The notes below the pieces were generated by a model. It was given only the letters and a program-made list of their open reading frames with translations. It made no database searches and was not told the DNA's origin. A program made the position numbers and the translations under genes. From Verrucomicrobiia bacterium (GTDB taxonomy: Bacteria; Verrucomicrobiota; Verrucomicrobiia; Verrucomicrobiales; Akkermansiaceae): a stretch of DNA of 64,000 nucleotides. The stretch spans positions 1 through 64,000 of the forward strand of contig JAUIGV010000017.1 of assembly GCA_030432565.1 (NCBI GenBank), given 5' to 3'. Of the stretch, positions 1-9,260 are shown in pieces. Numbering within the stretch: the first letter of the stretch is position 1; every line of letters begins with the position of its first letter.

Positions 1-707
1 GTGCTGAGGCGTTGGCTGATCCACTTTGGCTTGTCATCAAGCCGGAAGGCCGTTTCCGGATAAGGCACACGCACGTGGTCGAAACTCTTTTCGTATTTTT
101 TCTCCGGGAAGTAGAAACTGTGGGGAGCCTTGTGGCCCAGCATGAGCAGGAATGGTTTTTCTCCGTCCTCCTGGGCCTTCATCCAATCAAGCGCCATGTC
201 GGTGACCACAGTGGTGTAGTAACCGGGCACAACCTTCCTCTCGCCATCGTTCGTTCGAAACTCGGTGTCGAAGTATTTCCCCTGACCGCGGTGGGTGACG
301 AAGTGATCGAACCCCGGGCGCTTGCTGTCATCGTCCTCGCCCATGTGCCACTTCCCGATATAGGCGGTGGTGTATCCACGACTCTGAAGCTGACGTGGAA
401 AGGTGGGCAGATCCTTCGGGTAGTCGGTGAAATTATTCACGACTCCGTGGGAATGGGCATAGAGCCCGCCCAGAATGGAAGCGCGGCTGGGCGAGCAAAG
501 CGAGGTGGTGCAAAAGTGGTTTTTGAAAAGAATCCCCTCCTTGGCGAGCCGGTCGATGTGAGGAGTCTTGAGGTGAGGATGCCCCATGCAACCAAGCGCA
601 TCGGCACGTTGGTCATCAGTAAGAATGAAGACCACATTGGGGCGTTTGGCAGCGAGGCCCAAGGTCGTCAAAGCCAGGGAGGCAAAAAGGATGGATAATT
701 TCTTCAT
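1..707 (-). CDS. Sulfatase, partial (C-terminus outside window)
   Basis: Secreted arylsulfatase-family enzyme that would hydrolyse sulfate esters, probably on algal or host polysaccharides. The visible N-terminal part has a signal peptide (about residues 1-20), the opening metal-site stretch [12 protein letters not shown] with two Asp (residues 31-32), and the sulfatase signature LCSPSRAS whose Cys71 would be converted to formylglycine. A GKWHMG motif, typical of the family, follows. The start is the ATG at 707, just before the signal peptide; the leader has no obvious Shine-Dalgarno. It lies 12 bases downstream of another sulfatase on the same strand, so the two are probably co-transcribed. 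The reading frame is open to the window edge. Substrate cannot be told from this part. The family call is firm. Confidence 0.93.
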   Translation of the reverse strand, partial: MKKLSILFASLALTTLGLAAKRPNVVFILTDDQRADALGCMGHPHLKTPHIDRLAKEGILFKNHFCTTSLCSPSRASILGGLYAHSHGVVNNFTDYPKDLPTFPRQLQSRGYTTAYIGKWHMGEDDDSKRPGFDHFVTHRGQGKYFDTEFRTNDGERKVVPGYYTTVVTDMALDWMKAQEDGEKPFLLMLGHKAPHSFYFPEKKYEKSFDHVRVPYPETAFRLDDKPKWISQRLS

Positions 708-719
708 AGAAGGGAGGGT

Positions 720-2099
720 TTACTTTTTCTGCTCACGAAGTTCCGAGAATACCTCTCCGCTTGGGCCAGCGGGAAGGGATTTTTTCCAGTCCTCGATCAG
801 GCCCGACAAGCGGGCCACTTCTACTTTATGAGCATCCTTGAGATCGGTTTTCTCGTAGGGATCGGCGACGATGTTGTAGAGTTCTTGCTTCGAGTCGTCG
901 GAGTTGGTGACAAACTTCCATTTGTCGTGGACAACGGCGAAGGAGGCCCAGTGGGTTGTGCTTCTCTTGTTTGAGCCTGACTTCCAGAAGAGGGGCTTGG
1001 ATCGAAGACCACCATCCTTCGAGCCCTGCATCACTTCCAACTGGTTCACTCCGTCGGGTTGATAACCTTCAGGCAAGGTCACTCCGGCTACCGCACAGAA
1101 GGTAGGAAGAAGATCCACCGCTGAGATCATGGAACGTTTGTCGACTTTTCCGGCGGCAATTTGGCCGGGCCAACGAACAATGAAGGGGACGTTAATTCCT
1201 CCTTCGAAGAGTGAGGCCTTGTATCCCTTCCGGCCCGCCGTGATTCCTTTGGCGGCATTGATCCCCCAACCCGCTCCGGTCGCGGTGTCGTAGCTGAGTT
1301 TGAGTTCGCCAGCCTTGCTCGCGCGAGCCGGTCCGTTGTCGGAGCTAAAGATCACGAGAGTATTGTCCGCAATATCCAAGCGGTCGAGAGTCTCGAGAAC
1401 TTCGCCAATGCGGTCATCGGCATGAGAGAGAACGGAAGCATAAATCTGGTCGGGACGGCTCTCCATTTCGCGAAATCGCCACTCGTATTTTGGCACGGTA
1501 TGGAAGGGCGTGTGCGGTTCGTGAATCCAGAGGTTCACGAAGAAGGGCGTTCCAGCCGCAACAGATTTCTCAATGAAGTCAGTGGCATGCATGGCATCTT
1601 CGTGAACCGGCATTTGCTCTCCGGAGCAGTTGAAAGCGCCGTATTCGTCATATCCGTATTCAGCCGGGGTGGGTGAGTCTGGAATCATGTTATTGGCGAG
1701 GTGCCACTTGCCGAAATGGGCAGTCGCATAGCCCGCCTTTTGAAGCATCCGTGGAAGCATCGGAGCCTTGGTATCGAGCCAATCCGGCATACCCCGCTTG
1801 GCTTTGCTGGGGACCCATGCGAAGTGACCGTCGATGTTGTAGCGGGCGGGAAAGTGCCCCGTCAGGACCGCGGTGCGACTCGGCGAACAAACCCCGCTGG
1901 CGACGGTAAAGCGGTGGAAGTCGGTGCCCTCCTTGGCAAGTCGATCAATATTGGGTGTCCTAACGTAAGGATGTCCATGGCATCCGAGGTCACCCCAGCC
2001 CCAGTCGTCGGCAAAGATGAAAAGAATATTGGGACGCTCGCTTCCACGAATGAAACCGATACCGAAGATGAGAACGAGTAACGAAAGAAATAGTTTCAC
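720..2099 (-). CDS. Sulfatase (arylsulfatase family)
   Basis: Complete secreted sulfatase of about 459 residues. After a signal peptide (about 1-20) come the metal-binding Asp pair in FIFADDWGWGD, then GVCSPSRTAVLTG with the formylglycine-forming Cys71, FGKWHLA, and a C-terminal SSDNGPA stretch (second metal site). The frame has no ATG before the mature domain. Candidates are TTG at 2150, GTG at 2129 and GTG at 2099. I chose 2099 because it puts the signal peptide at the very N-terminus and places the catalytic Cys at residue 71, as in the neighbouring sulfatase. It is the first gene of a two-sulfatase unit; the second starts 12 bases after this stop. Activity needs a formylglycine-generating or anaerobic sulfatase-maturating enzyme, which is not seen in the window. 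Confidence 0.93.
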   Translation of the reverse strand: MKLFLSLLVLIFGIGFIRGSERPNILFIFADDWGWGDLGCHGHPYVRTPNIDRLAKEGTDFHRFTVASGVCSPSRTAVLTGHFPARYNIDGHFAWVPSKAKRGMPDWLDTKAPMLPRMLQKAGYATAHFGKWHLANNMIPDSPTPAEYGYDEYGAFNCSGEQMPVHEDAMHATDFIEKSVAAGTPFFVNLWIHEPHTPFHTVPKYEWRFREMESRPDQIYASVLSHADDRIGEVLETLDRLDIADNTLVIFSSDNGPARASKAGELKLSYDTATGAGWGINAAKGITAGRKGYKASLFEGGINVPFIVRWPGQIAAGKVDKRSMISAVDLLPTFCAVAGVTLPEGYQPDGVNQLEVMQGSKDGGLRSKPLFWKSGSNKRSTTHWASFAVVHDKWKFVTNSDDSKQELYNIVADPYEKTDLKDAHKVEVARLSGLIEDWKKSLPAGPSGEVFSELREQKK

Positions 2100-2405
2100 G
2101 ATATGAGCTGTTTGAAAGAGTAGCTTCACGCATCGTCGAACACTTGCCAATCGAAATGCTCATCTCCCGTAAAACAGCTTTACCGAACCAGACCAAGCCT
2201 ATTCCTCCCACCAATGATTGACCGCTCCCACGGACCTGCAAGGGCTGCCTTTTCAAAACTACTCTTCGCCACTGAAGACGAGCTCCTCAGGCGTGATGAA
2301 AATCAGACAGCTTTGCGATCATTCCTACAAAGAAGAACCCGTCCAACATCGGCTGAACGGGCTTCTTAAAGAGTGACACCTCAGGATTCCTCCCGCGTGT
2401 TAAAA
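2100..2405. other. Gene-free stretch with one terminator-like hairpin
   Basis: About 300 bases between the sulfatase start and the small membrane protein stop. It should hold the sulfatase promoter, but I cannot pick out convincing -35/-10 boxes. The only structured element I see is the hairpin at 2333-2367. The short open frames here look like shadows. Confidence 0.5.
2333..2367 (-). terminator. Possible terminator of the small membrane protein gene
   Basis: Inverted repeat with arms AAGAA+CCCGT and ACGGG+TTCTT, one bulged base and a loop of about 14 bases, lying 3' of the minus-strand gene that ends at 2406. The minus-strand run after the hairpin (CTTTGTAGG) is only weakly T-rich, so this is a modest call. 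Confidence 0.45.
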
Positions 2406-2660
2406 TCAGGCATTATTTGATGCTGCTACCATTCCAAATCCGATGAGGTAGACCACAAAAGCAATGGCCCAACGGATGAAGTTCGTTTTTGTTCGCTCCC
2501 AGTGCATGAATACAAAAATCAGCATTACGAAAGGCACAAACAACGATCCGAGTCCCCAAAGGATCGACTCCTTGAAGGCCTCAACCAGAATCATAATTCC
2601 GAAGACCAGAGCGGCGATTCCACCGACGCCGAGTAAGATAAGACCAATAAGATTAAGCAT
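2406..2660 (-). CDS. Small integral membrane protein, unknown function
   Basis: 84 residues, almost all hydrophobic, with about three membrane segments: residues 3-25 (LIGLILLGVGGIAALVFGIM), 33-50 (WGLGSLFVPFVMLIFVF) and 62-80. A charged HWERTKTNFIRW loop sits before the last helix. The start is taken at the ATG at 2660 because it begins directly with the first helix; an ATG at 2714 would add 18 polar residues and overlap the next gene. The layout resembles small uncharacterised bacterial membrane proteins, but I recognise no named family. Confidence 0.6.
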   Translation of the reverse strand: MLNLIGLILLGVGGIAALVFGIMILVEAFKESILWGLGSLFVPFVMLIFVFMHWERTKTNFIRWAIAFVVYLIGFGMVAASNNA

Positions 2661-2697
2661 AATTTTTAGTGTTAGATCAGGAGCCGGAGTCCGGGCT

Positions 2698-3024
2698 TCA
2701 CCTGGAAAAATCAACCGACGCGTTCAAGATTGTCGTTTCCTCAGAGCGAGGTCCAGAGCAAAAACCCAATACCTCCTCGAGCCTAAAATCCTCCACGAAG
2801 CGATCTTCACCTTTGCTGGATTCGACTCCGAAAAAATACCGGACATCTTGATGAATTCTCACGCGCACGGCCTCCCCGCTTAAATCGTTGCGAGTCTCCA
2901 TTTTCAGCATGTCGAGATCAACCAAGTCACCCACTGTGATGCCCCCGGAAACTTCAGCATCGGAGAGGCCGATACCAAAAGTTTCCTCCACGGTCATGAT
3001 GAGCTCCACTGCGTCCGAGCCCAT
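2698..3024 (-). CDS. Acyl-carrier-like protein, apparently circularly permuted
   Basis: 108 residues. The first 40 (MGSDAVELIMTVEETFGI, then TVGDLVDL) match helices II-IV of acyl carrier proteins, which normally follow the phosphopantetheine Ser. Aligned on DxVEL, the Ser position holds Gly and a Ser sits one residue later, so carrier function is doubtful. Helix I is missing at the N-terminus. However, residues about 51-88 (VRVRIHQDVRYFFGVE, then DRFVEDFRLEEVL) look like ACP helix I and its loop, which suggests a swapped order. The start ATG at 3024 has a strong GGGGGGGGAG ribosome-binding site 25 bases after the ileS stop, so it is probably co-transcribed with ileS. I recall similar short MGLD-type proteins in Planctomycetes and related phyla, but cannot check this. 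Function unknown. Confidence 0.65.
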   Translation of the reverse strand: MGSDAVELIMTVEETFGIGLSDAEVSGGITVGDLVDLDMLKMETRNDLSGEAVRVRIHQDVRYFFGVESSKGEDRFVEDFRLEEVLGFCSGPRSEETTILNASVDFSR

Positions 3025-3049
3025 CGCTTCTCCCCCCCCGAGAGGTCAC

Positions 3050-5758
3050 CTAGATCGCGTCCGAGCAGCGCTGACAGAGGTCATCCTTGGCAACTGGCTC
3101 ATACTTGCGGCAGCGGGGACACATTGGGTGCCCGGTGTGGGCTACGGTGGCGGCGAGGGTTTCGCCTTCGACCACCTTCAGCTCGGAGACGATGAAGAAT
3201 TCGGTCGCGAAGTCGTGATCCTTGAGGAGTTCCAGGCAGGAGTGATTCGCGGGAACAGTAAGTGTCACACTCGCTTCGTTGTTCTTTTTGAACTCCTTGG
3301 CCTGGACTTTTTCCTCGATCGCGGTCTGCATGACCCCCCGGATTTCGATGAGCTTGGCGACTTGTTCCGTCGCTTCGCTTCCGGCGAATTTTGGATTCAC
3401 TTCCGGGAAGGTCTGCTCGTGGATTGAACCTTCGCGCCCTGCGTGTTCCCAGGCTTCCTCACTGGTGTAGGCGAGGATGGGAGCGAGGAGTTTGACCACG
3501 GCATCGAAGATTTCCCCAATGCACCAGACGCTCGCCAGACGGCGCTCGCTGTCGGCGGAGTCGCAATAGAGACGGTCCTTGGTAATGTCGATGTAGTAAG
3601 CGCTCAGATCGCTGGCCGCAAACTTGTTTACAGTTGAGAAGACACTACGAAAGTCAAATCGCGCATATGCCTCTTTGATCTCGGCAATAACGACCTGCAG
3701 CCGCTCCATGATCCAGCGGTCAATGAGCGGGAGAATTTCCGGCTCGCTGACCTTCTCGTCGCGCATGTTGCCGAGCAGGATTTTAAACGTGTTTCTGAGC
3801 TGGCGGTAGGGCTGGCCAACCTGCGTGAAAAGATCTTCACCAAAGGGCACCTCATTTTGCCAATCTACCGAGGAAACCCAAAGACGGAGAATATCGGCAC
3901 CATACTTGTTGTAAAAGTGTGCGGCATCGGTTGGCTTGCCCTTTTTCTTGGCAGCCGATTTGGAAATTTTTCCGCCATCTTTATCGACCACGAAGCCGTG
4001 AGTAAGAACCGTCTTGTAAGGGGCCTTGTCACGCACTCCAACACTTAGCATGAGCGAGCTTTGAAACCAACCACGGTGCTGGTCGGTCGCTTCGAGATAG
4101 AGATCGGCCGGGCAGCTGAGTTCGGGATGGGCATCGAGAACGGCAACGTGCGAGGAACCGGAATCGATCCAGACATCGAGAGTGTCGCGACACTTCGTGG
4201 AGCCTTCGGGCAGGCCAAAAAGCGTGGCGAGTTCGGAATCGGATTTCTCGAACCACACGTTGGTGCCTTCCTTCTCAACGAGATCGGCAACCTTCCTGGC
4301 AAGGTCGGCCGATACGATGGGCGCACCATCCCGATCAAAGAAGACGGGAAGCGGAACGCCCCAAGTACGTTGACGCGAGATACACCAGTCGGGACGAGCC
4401 TCGACAGTGCCATAGATCCGGTTGCGACCCCACTTTGGCAGCCACTCGACTTCGTCGATTTCGCTGAGCGCTTTCTCGCGGAGTTGATCGATCGAGATGA
4501 AGAACTGCTCAACTGCGCGGAAGATGATGGGCGTTTTGGAACGCCAGCAATGCGGGTAGCTGTGCTCGTAGGTTTCTTCGCCGAGGAGCGCACCTTTTTC
4601 TGTAAGAATCTCGACGATACGGGCATTGGCCTTGAAAACGTGCATTCCAACCAATTCAGGGAGACCGCACTCGTCGGTATAGAGACCATCGTCATCAACC
4701 GGGCTTAGAACCGAAAATCCATTTTGCTGGCCAATCGAATAATCATCCGCTCCGTGACCGGGCGCAATATGAACGGCGCCGGTTCCCGCATCGGTGGTGA
4801 CAAATGGAGCGAGAATCACTTTGGAAGTACGGTCGAGGAATGGATGCTGTGCTTCCAGACCCTCGAGTTCCACTCCTTTGATTTCGCCCAATTCCTCCTC
4901 GAGCGTGAGGCCGGTCTTTTCCTGAAATTCACCCAGCAGATCACGCACCACGATAATCGTGTCCCCGTTCGAATATTTACCAATGGTGTAAGTAAAGCGC
5001 TCATGCACCGCGATGCCGAGGTTGGCGGGAAGAGTCCACGGGGTGGTCGTCCAGATCGCGATCGAGGTTCCGGCGGGCAGCGCATCGTGCAGGGGAAGAT
5101 CGAATTTCACGAAAACCGCCGTCGACTTCTTGTCCTGATACTCGACCTCAGCTTCCGCTAACGCGGTCTTGGCACCGTAGGACCACTGGACCGGCTTCTT
5201 GGACTGATAGACACAGCCCTTTTCAATCAACGCCGCAAAGGTGCGGATGATGTTGGCTTCGTAACCGGGATCGAGAGTGAGGTAAGGATAATCCCAGTCT
5301 CCAAAAACGCCGAGGCGCTTGAAGGACTCGCGCTGGGTATCGATCCAACCACGAGCGAAGGTTTCGCAACGGCGGCGGATTTCCGCAGGCTCGACGTCGC
5401 GCGCATCTTCGTCCTGCATCACCTTGAATTCGATGGGAAGTCCGTGGCAATCCCAGCCCGGAATGTAGGGAGCTTCAAAGCCGGCCATCGACTTTGACTT
5501 CACCACGAAATCCTTAAGAACCTTGTTCAAACCGGTTCCCATGTGCACGTCTCCATTCGCAAATGGCGGACCATCGTGAAGAATGAAGCGCGGGGCGTTT
5601 TCAGCCTTCCGCTTGGCAATAATTCGCGCGTAGAGACCTTCGGAGTTCCACTTTTCGAGGCGTTCCGGCTCACGCACCGTCAAGTTTCCCTTCATGGGGA
5701 AATCTGTCTGGGGCAGAAACAGGGTGTCTTTATAGGATTTTCCTTCTGGAGTGCTCAT
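3050..5758 (-). CDS. ileS: Isoleucine--tRNA ligase
   Basis: Class I aminoacyl-tRNA synthetase charging tRNA-Ile, cytoplasmic and essential. It has 902 residues, normal for bacterial IleRS. The HIGH motif is present as HMGT (residues 72-75) within GPPFANGDVHMGTGLNK, and the KMSKS loop as KISKS (597-601). The editing (CP1) domain lies between them, with the WTTTPWTLPAN signature. A C-terminal zinc knuckle has Cys880, 883, 895 and 898. The start is the ATG at 5758. I see no T-box-like leader. The short acyl-carrier-like gene follows 25 bases after the stop. Confidence 0.98.
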   Translation of the reverse strand: MSTPEGKSYKDTLFLPQTDFPMKGNLTVREPERLEKWNSEGLYARIIAKRKAENAPRFILHDGPPFANGDVHMGTGLNKVLKDFVVKSKSMAGFEAPYIPGWDCHGLPIEFKVMQDEDARDVEPAEIRRRCETFARGWIDTQRESFKRLGVFGDWDYPYLTLDPGYEANIIRTFAALIEKGCVYQSKKPVQWSYGAKTALAEAEVEYQDKKSTAVFVKFDLPLHDALPAGTSIAIWTTTPWTLPANLGIAVHERFTYTIGKYSNGDTIIVVRDLLGEFQEKTGLTLEEELGEIKGVELEGLEAQHPFLDRTSKVILAPFVTTDAGTGAVHIAPGHGADDYSIGQQNGFSVLSPVDDDGLYTDECGLPELVGMHVFKANARIVEILTEKGALLGEETYEHSYPHCWRSKTPIIFRAVEQFFISIDQLREKALSEIDEVEWLPKWGRNRIYGTVEARPDWCISRQRTWGVPLPVFFDRDGAPIVSADLARKVADLVEKEGTNVWFEKSDSELATLFGLPEGSTKCRDTLDVWIDSGSSHVAVLDAHPELSCPADLYLEATDQHRGWFQSSLMLSVGVRDKAPYKTVLTHGFVVDKDGGKISKSAAKKKGKPTDAAHFYNKYGADILRLWVSSVDWQNEVPFGEDLFTQVGQPYRQLRNTFKILLGNMRDEKVSEPEILPLIDRWIMERLQVVIAEIKEAYARFDFRSVFSTVNKFAASDLSAYYIDITKDRLYCDSADSERRLASVWCIGEIFDAVVKLLAPILAYTSEEAWEHAGREGSIHEQTFPEVNPKFAGSEATEQVAKLIEIRGVMQTAIEEKVQAKEFKKNNEASVTLTVPANHSCLELLKDHDFATEFFIVSELKVVEGETLAATVAHTGHPMCPRCRKYEPVAKDDLCQRCSDAI

Positions 5759-5854
5759 AGCGCTAGGGGCGGGACGCTAGGCAGTTGGGGGAAAAAGGTC
5801 AAGGTCGAGACCATCGGGGAAATTTCCCGGCCGTTACAGCACCCGGATTTTATA

Positions 5855-6724
5855 TCATAAGACGGCAAGCGGGACATCCACTCTCCGCACCGCAACATGC
5901 ACGATGAGGGTGCTTGTTCCTCCTCCAAAATAGGAACCCGAGACGGGGGAAACATCCGTGTAATCACGTCCCACCGCCAACACGATATAGGTGTCATCAA
6001 CCACCTTGTTGTTGGTTGGATCGAGACCAATCCAGCCATACCCCTCCACAAACACTTCCACCCATGCATGGGTCGCTTCCGATCCCCGCAGGCGGTGATC
6101 GCGGGTGGAGTCAAAAAAGTATCCGCTCACATAGCGGGCCGGAATGTTCAAAGACCTGCAAAGAGCAACCATCGCGTGCGCAAAGTCCTGACAGACCCCG
6201 ACCTTTCGCTTGATGACCTCGTTGGCATGGGTGGTTACCGCGGTCGCGCCCGGCTTGTAGTCATACTCCTTAAAAATATGCTCCATGATGGCGTAGCAGG
6301 TCTGAAAAACGTCGGAAGATTCTGACATCATATCAACCGCTTCGCGCCAAATCCCGGGATTCACATCGATATACGGACTGCTTTGAAGGAAAGGATGACA
6401 ATCCTCTCTTCCCGACAAGACCTTCAAGCCAGACATCTCCACCCCGTAAGGGTAATCTTCAACACGCAAACCCGGAGCGGTGTGGATCCGAATTCTCGCC
6501 TCAACCACGAAACGATCGTGTGATTCAGGCAACTCAATGTGGTGGGAGCGGTTCCCGTACAGATCGAGGTAGGGCTTTGGACGGGCCGCTGGAATCACCG
6601 AAACGATGGAACTCGAGCACTTCTGGCTTTTCGAGTCGCGAGGGGTCAACTTCACCTCATTCACGCTGTCCTTCGCTGGTGCGGAATAGCGATACTCCGT
6701 CCGATGATAAACCTTCAGCTCCAT
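5855..6724 (-). CDS. Transglutaminase-like protein of the ATP-grasp/alpha-E cluster
   Basis: 289-residue member of the bacterial transglutaminase-like family (COG1305): a beta-rich N-terminal domain (about 1-140), then a papain-fold core. The catalytic triad is visible as Cys178 (VGVCQDFAHAM), His219 (THAWVEVF) and Asp235 (GLDPTNN). These proteins are predicted to cleave or transfer amide/isopeptide bonds. No signal peptide, so probably cytoplasmic. It is the last gene of a minus-strand set: ATP-grasp (9195), alpha-E (7742) and this gene, with gaps of 22 and 10 bases. The ATG at 6724 starts the typical KVYHRTEYRYS N-terminus. Family and triad are clear; the substrate is unknown. Confidence 0.93.
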   Translation of the reverse strand: MELKVYHRTEYRYSAPAKDSVNEVKLTPRDSKSQKCSSSIVSVIPAARPKPYLDLYGNRSHHIELPESHDRFVVEARIRIHTAPGLRVEDYPYGVEMSGLKVLSGREDCHPFLQSSPYIDVNPGIWREAVDMMSESSDVFQTCYAIMEHIFKEYDYKPGATAVTTHANEVIKRKVGVCQDFAHAMVALCRSLNIPARYVSGYFFDSTRDHRLRGSEATHAWVEVFVEGYGWIGLDPTNNKVVDDTYIVLAVGRDYTDVSPVSGSYFGGGTSTLIVHVAVRRVDVPLAVL

Positions 6725-6734
6725 GAAGTGATTC

Positions 6735-7742
6735 TTACTTCGTTTTTTGCTGCTGCTGTTGCTGCAAACGACCGCTTTGCAATCCCTCGGTCCGGATCGC
6801 CCGGCGAATCTCGGATGGAAGGAGAACGTATTGCTCGAAGATACTTTGCCCGATTTCGTTCAATTGCTCTTGCACAGCATCGATCTCCTCATGCAGGCCA
6901 TTTTCCAGCAACTGGTCAATCGGAGTAAAGTTCACACGCGCCAAAGCCCGGCCGGCAAGTCTCTCCGCCTCGTTCGAGAAATCACCGGGACGCGTTCCGG
7001 AAATCTTGAGCAAGGCAGTGTCGATGCGGGAAAAGCTGAAACGAATCGATCTCGGAAAATCCGGTGAGAAGAAGAGAAATGCCGCAACATTGCGAAGCGA
7101 GACATCGTTGCGGTATTGCGCCCGATACGCGGTGAATGCACTGCATGATCTCAGCACCGCCAGCAGCTCCGCCGAGCTTGGGGCATCTTCAGAAAATGTC
7201 AGTGTATCGAGCATGCGGCTCGTCTTGTCAGCCCGCTCCACATACCGACCAAGTCGCGAAAATTGCCACCCCTCGTCATGACGAATCGTCGACTGGCTCA
7301 GCCCCTGAAAGATGATCGAAAAGCGAATAATTTGCCGGAACAACGACTCGGGATTATTACGATACCGATCGTGTGCTTTCTCCGACGAAAGGAACAAGTG
7401 AATGGCATTTAACTCCAACCACATCTCCTCGGAAAGCTGATCCCGAACCGCCCTCGCATTCTCGCGGGCCGAAGCAATGCAGGCCGCGATCGAAGTCGGA
7501 TTCAGAGGACTCAAAGCAATGTAGTAAGCCGGATCAGCTTCCAGGGCCTTCTCCTGCTCTTCCTTCAATTCATCACCCACCAGTGTGGCATAAATGACCG
7601 CCCTCCAAACATCGCTTTGCTTCCTTCGGTTAAAGGACTCCAACGCCTCTTGGCGCGAAACTTCCACCATGCGCGCCAGATTCTCCGCGCGCTCCACATA
7701 CCGGCCAAGCCAATACAAACTGTCTGCAACTCTTGATAGCAT
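6735..7742 (-). CDS. Alpha-E domain protein (DUF403)
   Basis: 335-residue all-helical protein starting with the family's hallmark MLSRVADSLYWLGRYVERAENLARM. Alpha-E proteins (COG2307) almost always sit beside circularly permuted ATP-grasp and transglutaminase genes, as here, and are thought to be a partner or scaffold of the ligase; no reaction has been assigned with certainty. The C-terminus ends in a Gln run (LQQQQQQ) with Lys at the end. It lies 22 bases after the ATP-grasp stop and 10 bases before the transglutaminase start, so the three are very likely one transcript. Confidence 0.95.
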   Translation of the reverse strand: MLSRVADSLYWLGRYVERAENLARMVEVSRQEALESFNRRKQSDVWRAVIYATLVGDELKEEQEKALEADPAYYIALSPLNPTSIAACIASARENARAVRDQLSEEMWLELNAIHLFLSSEKAHDRYRNNPESLFRQIIRFSIIFQGLSQSTIRHDEGWQFSRLGRYVERADKTSRMLDTLTFSEDAPSSAELLAVLRSCSAFTAYRAQYRNDVSLRNVAAFLFFSPDFPRSIRFSFSRIDTALLKISGTRPGDFSNEAERLAGRALARVNFTPIDQLLENGLHEEIDAVQEQLNEIGQSIFEQYVLLPSEIRRAIRTEGLQSGRLQQQQQQKTK

Positions 7743-7764
7743 CTTCGTATTTTCGTTTAAATGA

Positions 7765-9195
7765 TTAGAGCACCCAGGTGTCCTTCGACCCTCCGCCTTG
7801 CGAGGAATTCACAACCAATGATCCCTTGTTCAAAGCCACTCTCGTAAGTCCGCCGGGAATAATTTCAATATCCTCGCCATACAAAACATAGGGTCGCAAA
7901 TCAACGTGCCGCCCTTCGATTCCCTCACCGCAAACCGTCGGATGTCGCGAAAGCGAAACCACAGGTTGGGCCACGAAATCCCTTGGATTCGCTTTGATCT
8001 TTGCCGCGAATTCCTCCCGCTCCTTCTTGCTCGAAGTCGGACCCATCAACATCCCGTATCCACCGGATTCGTTCGCAGATTTCACCACGAGCTCCTTCAG
8101 ATTCCCGAGAATATGCTGACGGTCTTTTTCGCGCCAAGCCAGATAGGTCGGCACGTTCTCCAGGATCGGATCCTGGTCGAGGTAGTACTTGATCATGTCC
8201 GGCACGTAAGCGTAGGTCACCTTGTCATCGGCCACTCCGGTTCCAACCGCATTGGCGAGCACCACGTTTCCTTTCAAATACGCATCCATGATCCCTGGAA
8301 CTCCAAGAAGCGAATCCTTACGGAAAGCCAGCGGATCGATAAAGTCATCATCGATTCGACGGTAAATGACATCCACCTGCACCAACCCGCTTGTCGTGCG
8401 CATGTAGACGTAACCATCGCTCGCGATAAGATCCCGGCCCTCAACGATTTCAATCCCCATCGCCCTGGCAAGGAAGGAATGCTCAAAATAAGCACTATTG
8501 TAGATTCCCGGTGTCAGCAGAACCGCGACCGGAACACCCGTCTGCCGGGGCGAGAGATGCTCCAGAGTCTTGCGAAGCAACGAAGGATAATTAGCAACCG
8601 GACGCACGCCCAGTGATTGATAAAGCTTCGGGAAAGCACGCTTCATGGCCTCACGATTCTCCAGCACATAGGAGGCTCCCGACGGGCAACGTCCATTATC
8701 CTCCAGCACGAGATACTTCCCCTGGTCATCTCGAATCAAGTCACTTCCGCAAATGTGCATGTAGATATCCCGGGGCACCTCGAAACCCTCCATCAAGGGA
8801 GAGTAATGCGCTGCCGTCTTCACCACATCCTCCGGAATCACCCCGTCCTTGATGATTTTGGCATCGTGATAAATGTCATTCAAAAAAAGATTCAGCGCGA
8901 TAATTCGCTGCGTCAGCCCGTCTTCGATGACCTGCCACTCGTCGGCCGGAATCACACGGGGAATCAAATCAAAGGGGAAAATGCGTTCCGTCCCCTGATT
9001 GTTTTCGCCGTAAACCGTAAAAGTTACCCCCTGCTCAAGAAATGCGGATTCGGTTTGAGCCCTTTTTTCAAGGAATTTTTCGCGCGTGAACCCGCCGATC
9101 ACTTCCTCGACCTGCCGATAGTGCGGGAAGGCTGGACCACCTTCCTTTGGGAACATTTCATCAAAAAAGCCGTCGGTCTGGTAATCTTGGAACAT
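7765..9195 (-). CDS. Circularly permuted ATP-grasp protein (type 2)
   Basis: 476-residue protein of the COG2308 (DUF404/DUF407) family, a circularly permuted ATP-grasp predicted to form amide or peptide bonds using ATP. Typical features are the N-terminal [27 protein letters not shown] (about 70-90), [29 protein letters not shown] (about 148-176), and later [15 protein letters not shown], which resembles a nucleotide-binding loop. The ATG at 9195 opens a minus-strand set with alpha-E and transglutaminase. The gene faces away from the large transglutaminase-DUF2126 gene at 9261 across a 65-base promoter gap. Comparative genomics of this gene set points to a peptide-tagging or small-peptide pathway; that is inference from the family. 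Confidence 0.95.
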   Translation of the reverse strand: MFQDYQTDGFFDEMFPKEGGPAFPHYRQVEEVIGGFTREKFLEKRAQTESAFLEQGVTFTVYGENNQGTERIFPFDLIPRVIPADEWQVIEDGLTQRIIALNLFLNDIYHDAKIIKDGVIPEDVVKTAAHYSPLMEGFEVPRDIYMHICGSDLIRDDQGKYLVLEDNGRCPSGASYVLENREAMKRAFPKLYQSLGVRPVANYPSLLRKTLEHLSPRQTGVPVAVLLTPGIYNSAYFEHSFLARAMGIEIVEGRDLIASDGYVYMRTTSGLVQVDVIYRRIDDDFIDPLAFRKDSLLGVPGIMDAYLKGNVVLANAVGTGVADDKVTYAYVPDMIKYYLDQDPILENVPTYLAWREKDRQHILGNLKELVVKSANESGGYGMLMGPTSSKKEREEFAAKIKANPRDFVAQPVVSLSRHPTVCGEGIEGRHVDLRPYVLYGEDIEIIPGGLTRVALNKGSLVVNSSQGGGSKDTWVL

Positions 9196-9260
9196 TGTAT
9201 TGCTAACAGACTACAAAGCTCACGGATCAGGTCACCTCTCATTATTCATTAATTATTTTC
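9196..9260. promoter_or_regulatory. Divergent promoter region of the transglutaminase/ATP-grasp cluster
   Basis: 65 bases between the ATG at 9195 (minus) and the ATG at 9261 (plus). The right side is very AT-rich (TTATTCATTAATTATTTTC). Both transcripts must start here or inside the flanking genes, so a shared regulator is plausible. I cannot define -35/-10 boxes reliably. Confidence 0.5.

Noticed and set aside
2151-2405. Search for a small RNA or riboswitch upstream of the sulfatase
   Set aside because: Only the terminator-like hairpin was visible; no conserved motif.
5817-5828. Perfect palindrome GGGAAATTTCCC upstream of ileS, considered as an operator or T-box part
   Set aside because: It is short, isolated and has no T-box features (no specifier loop or antiterminator).
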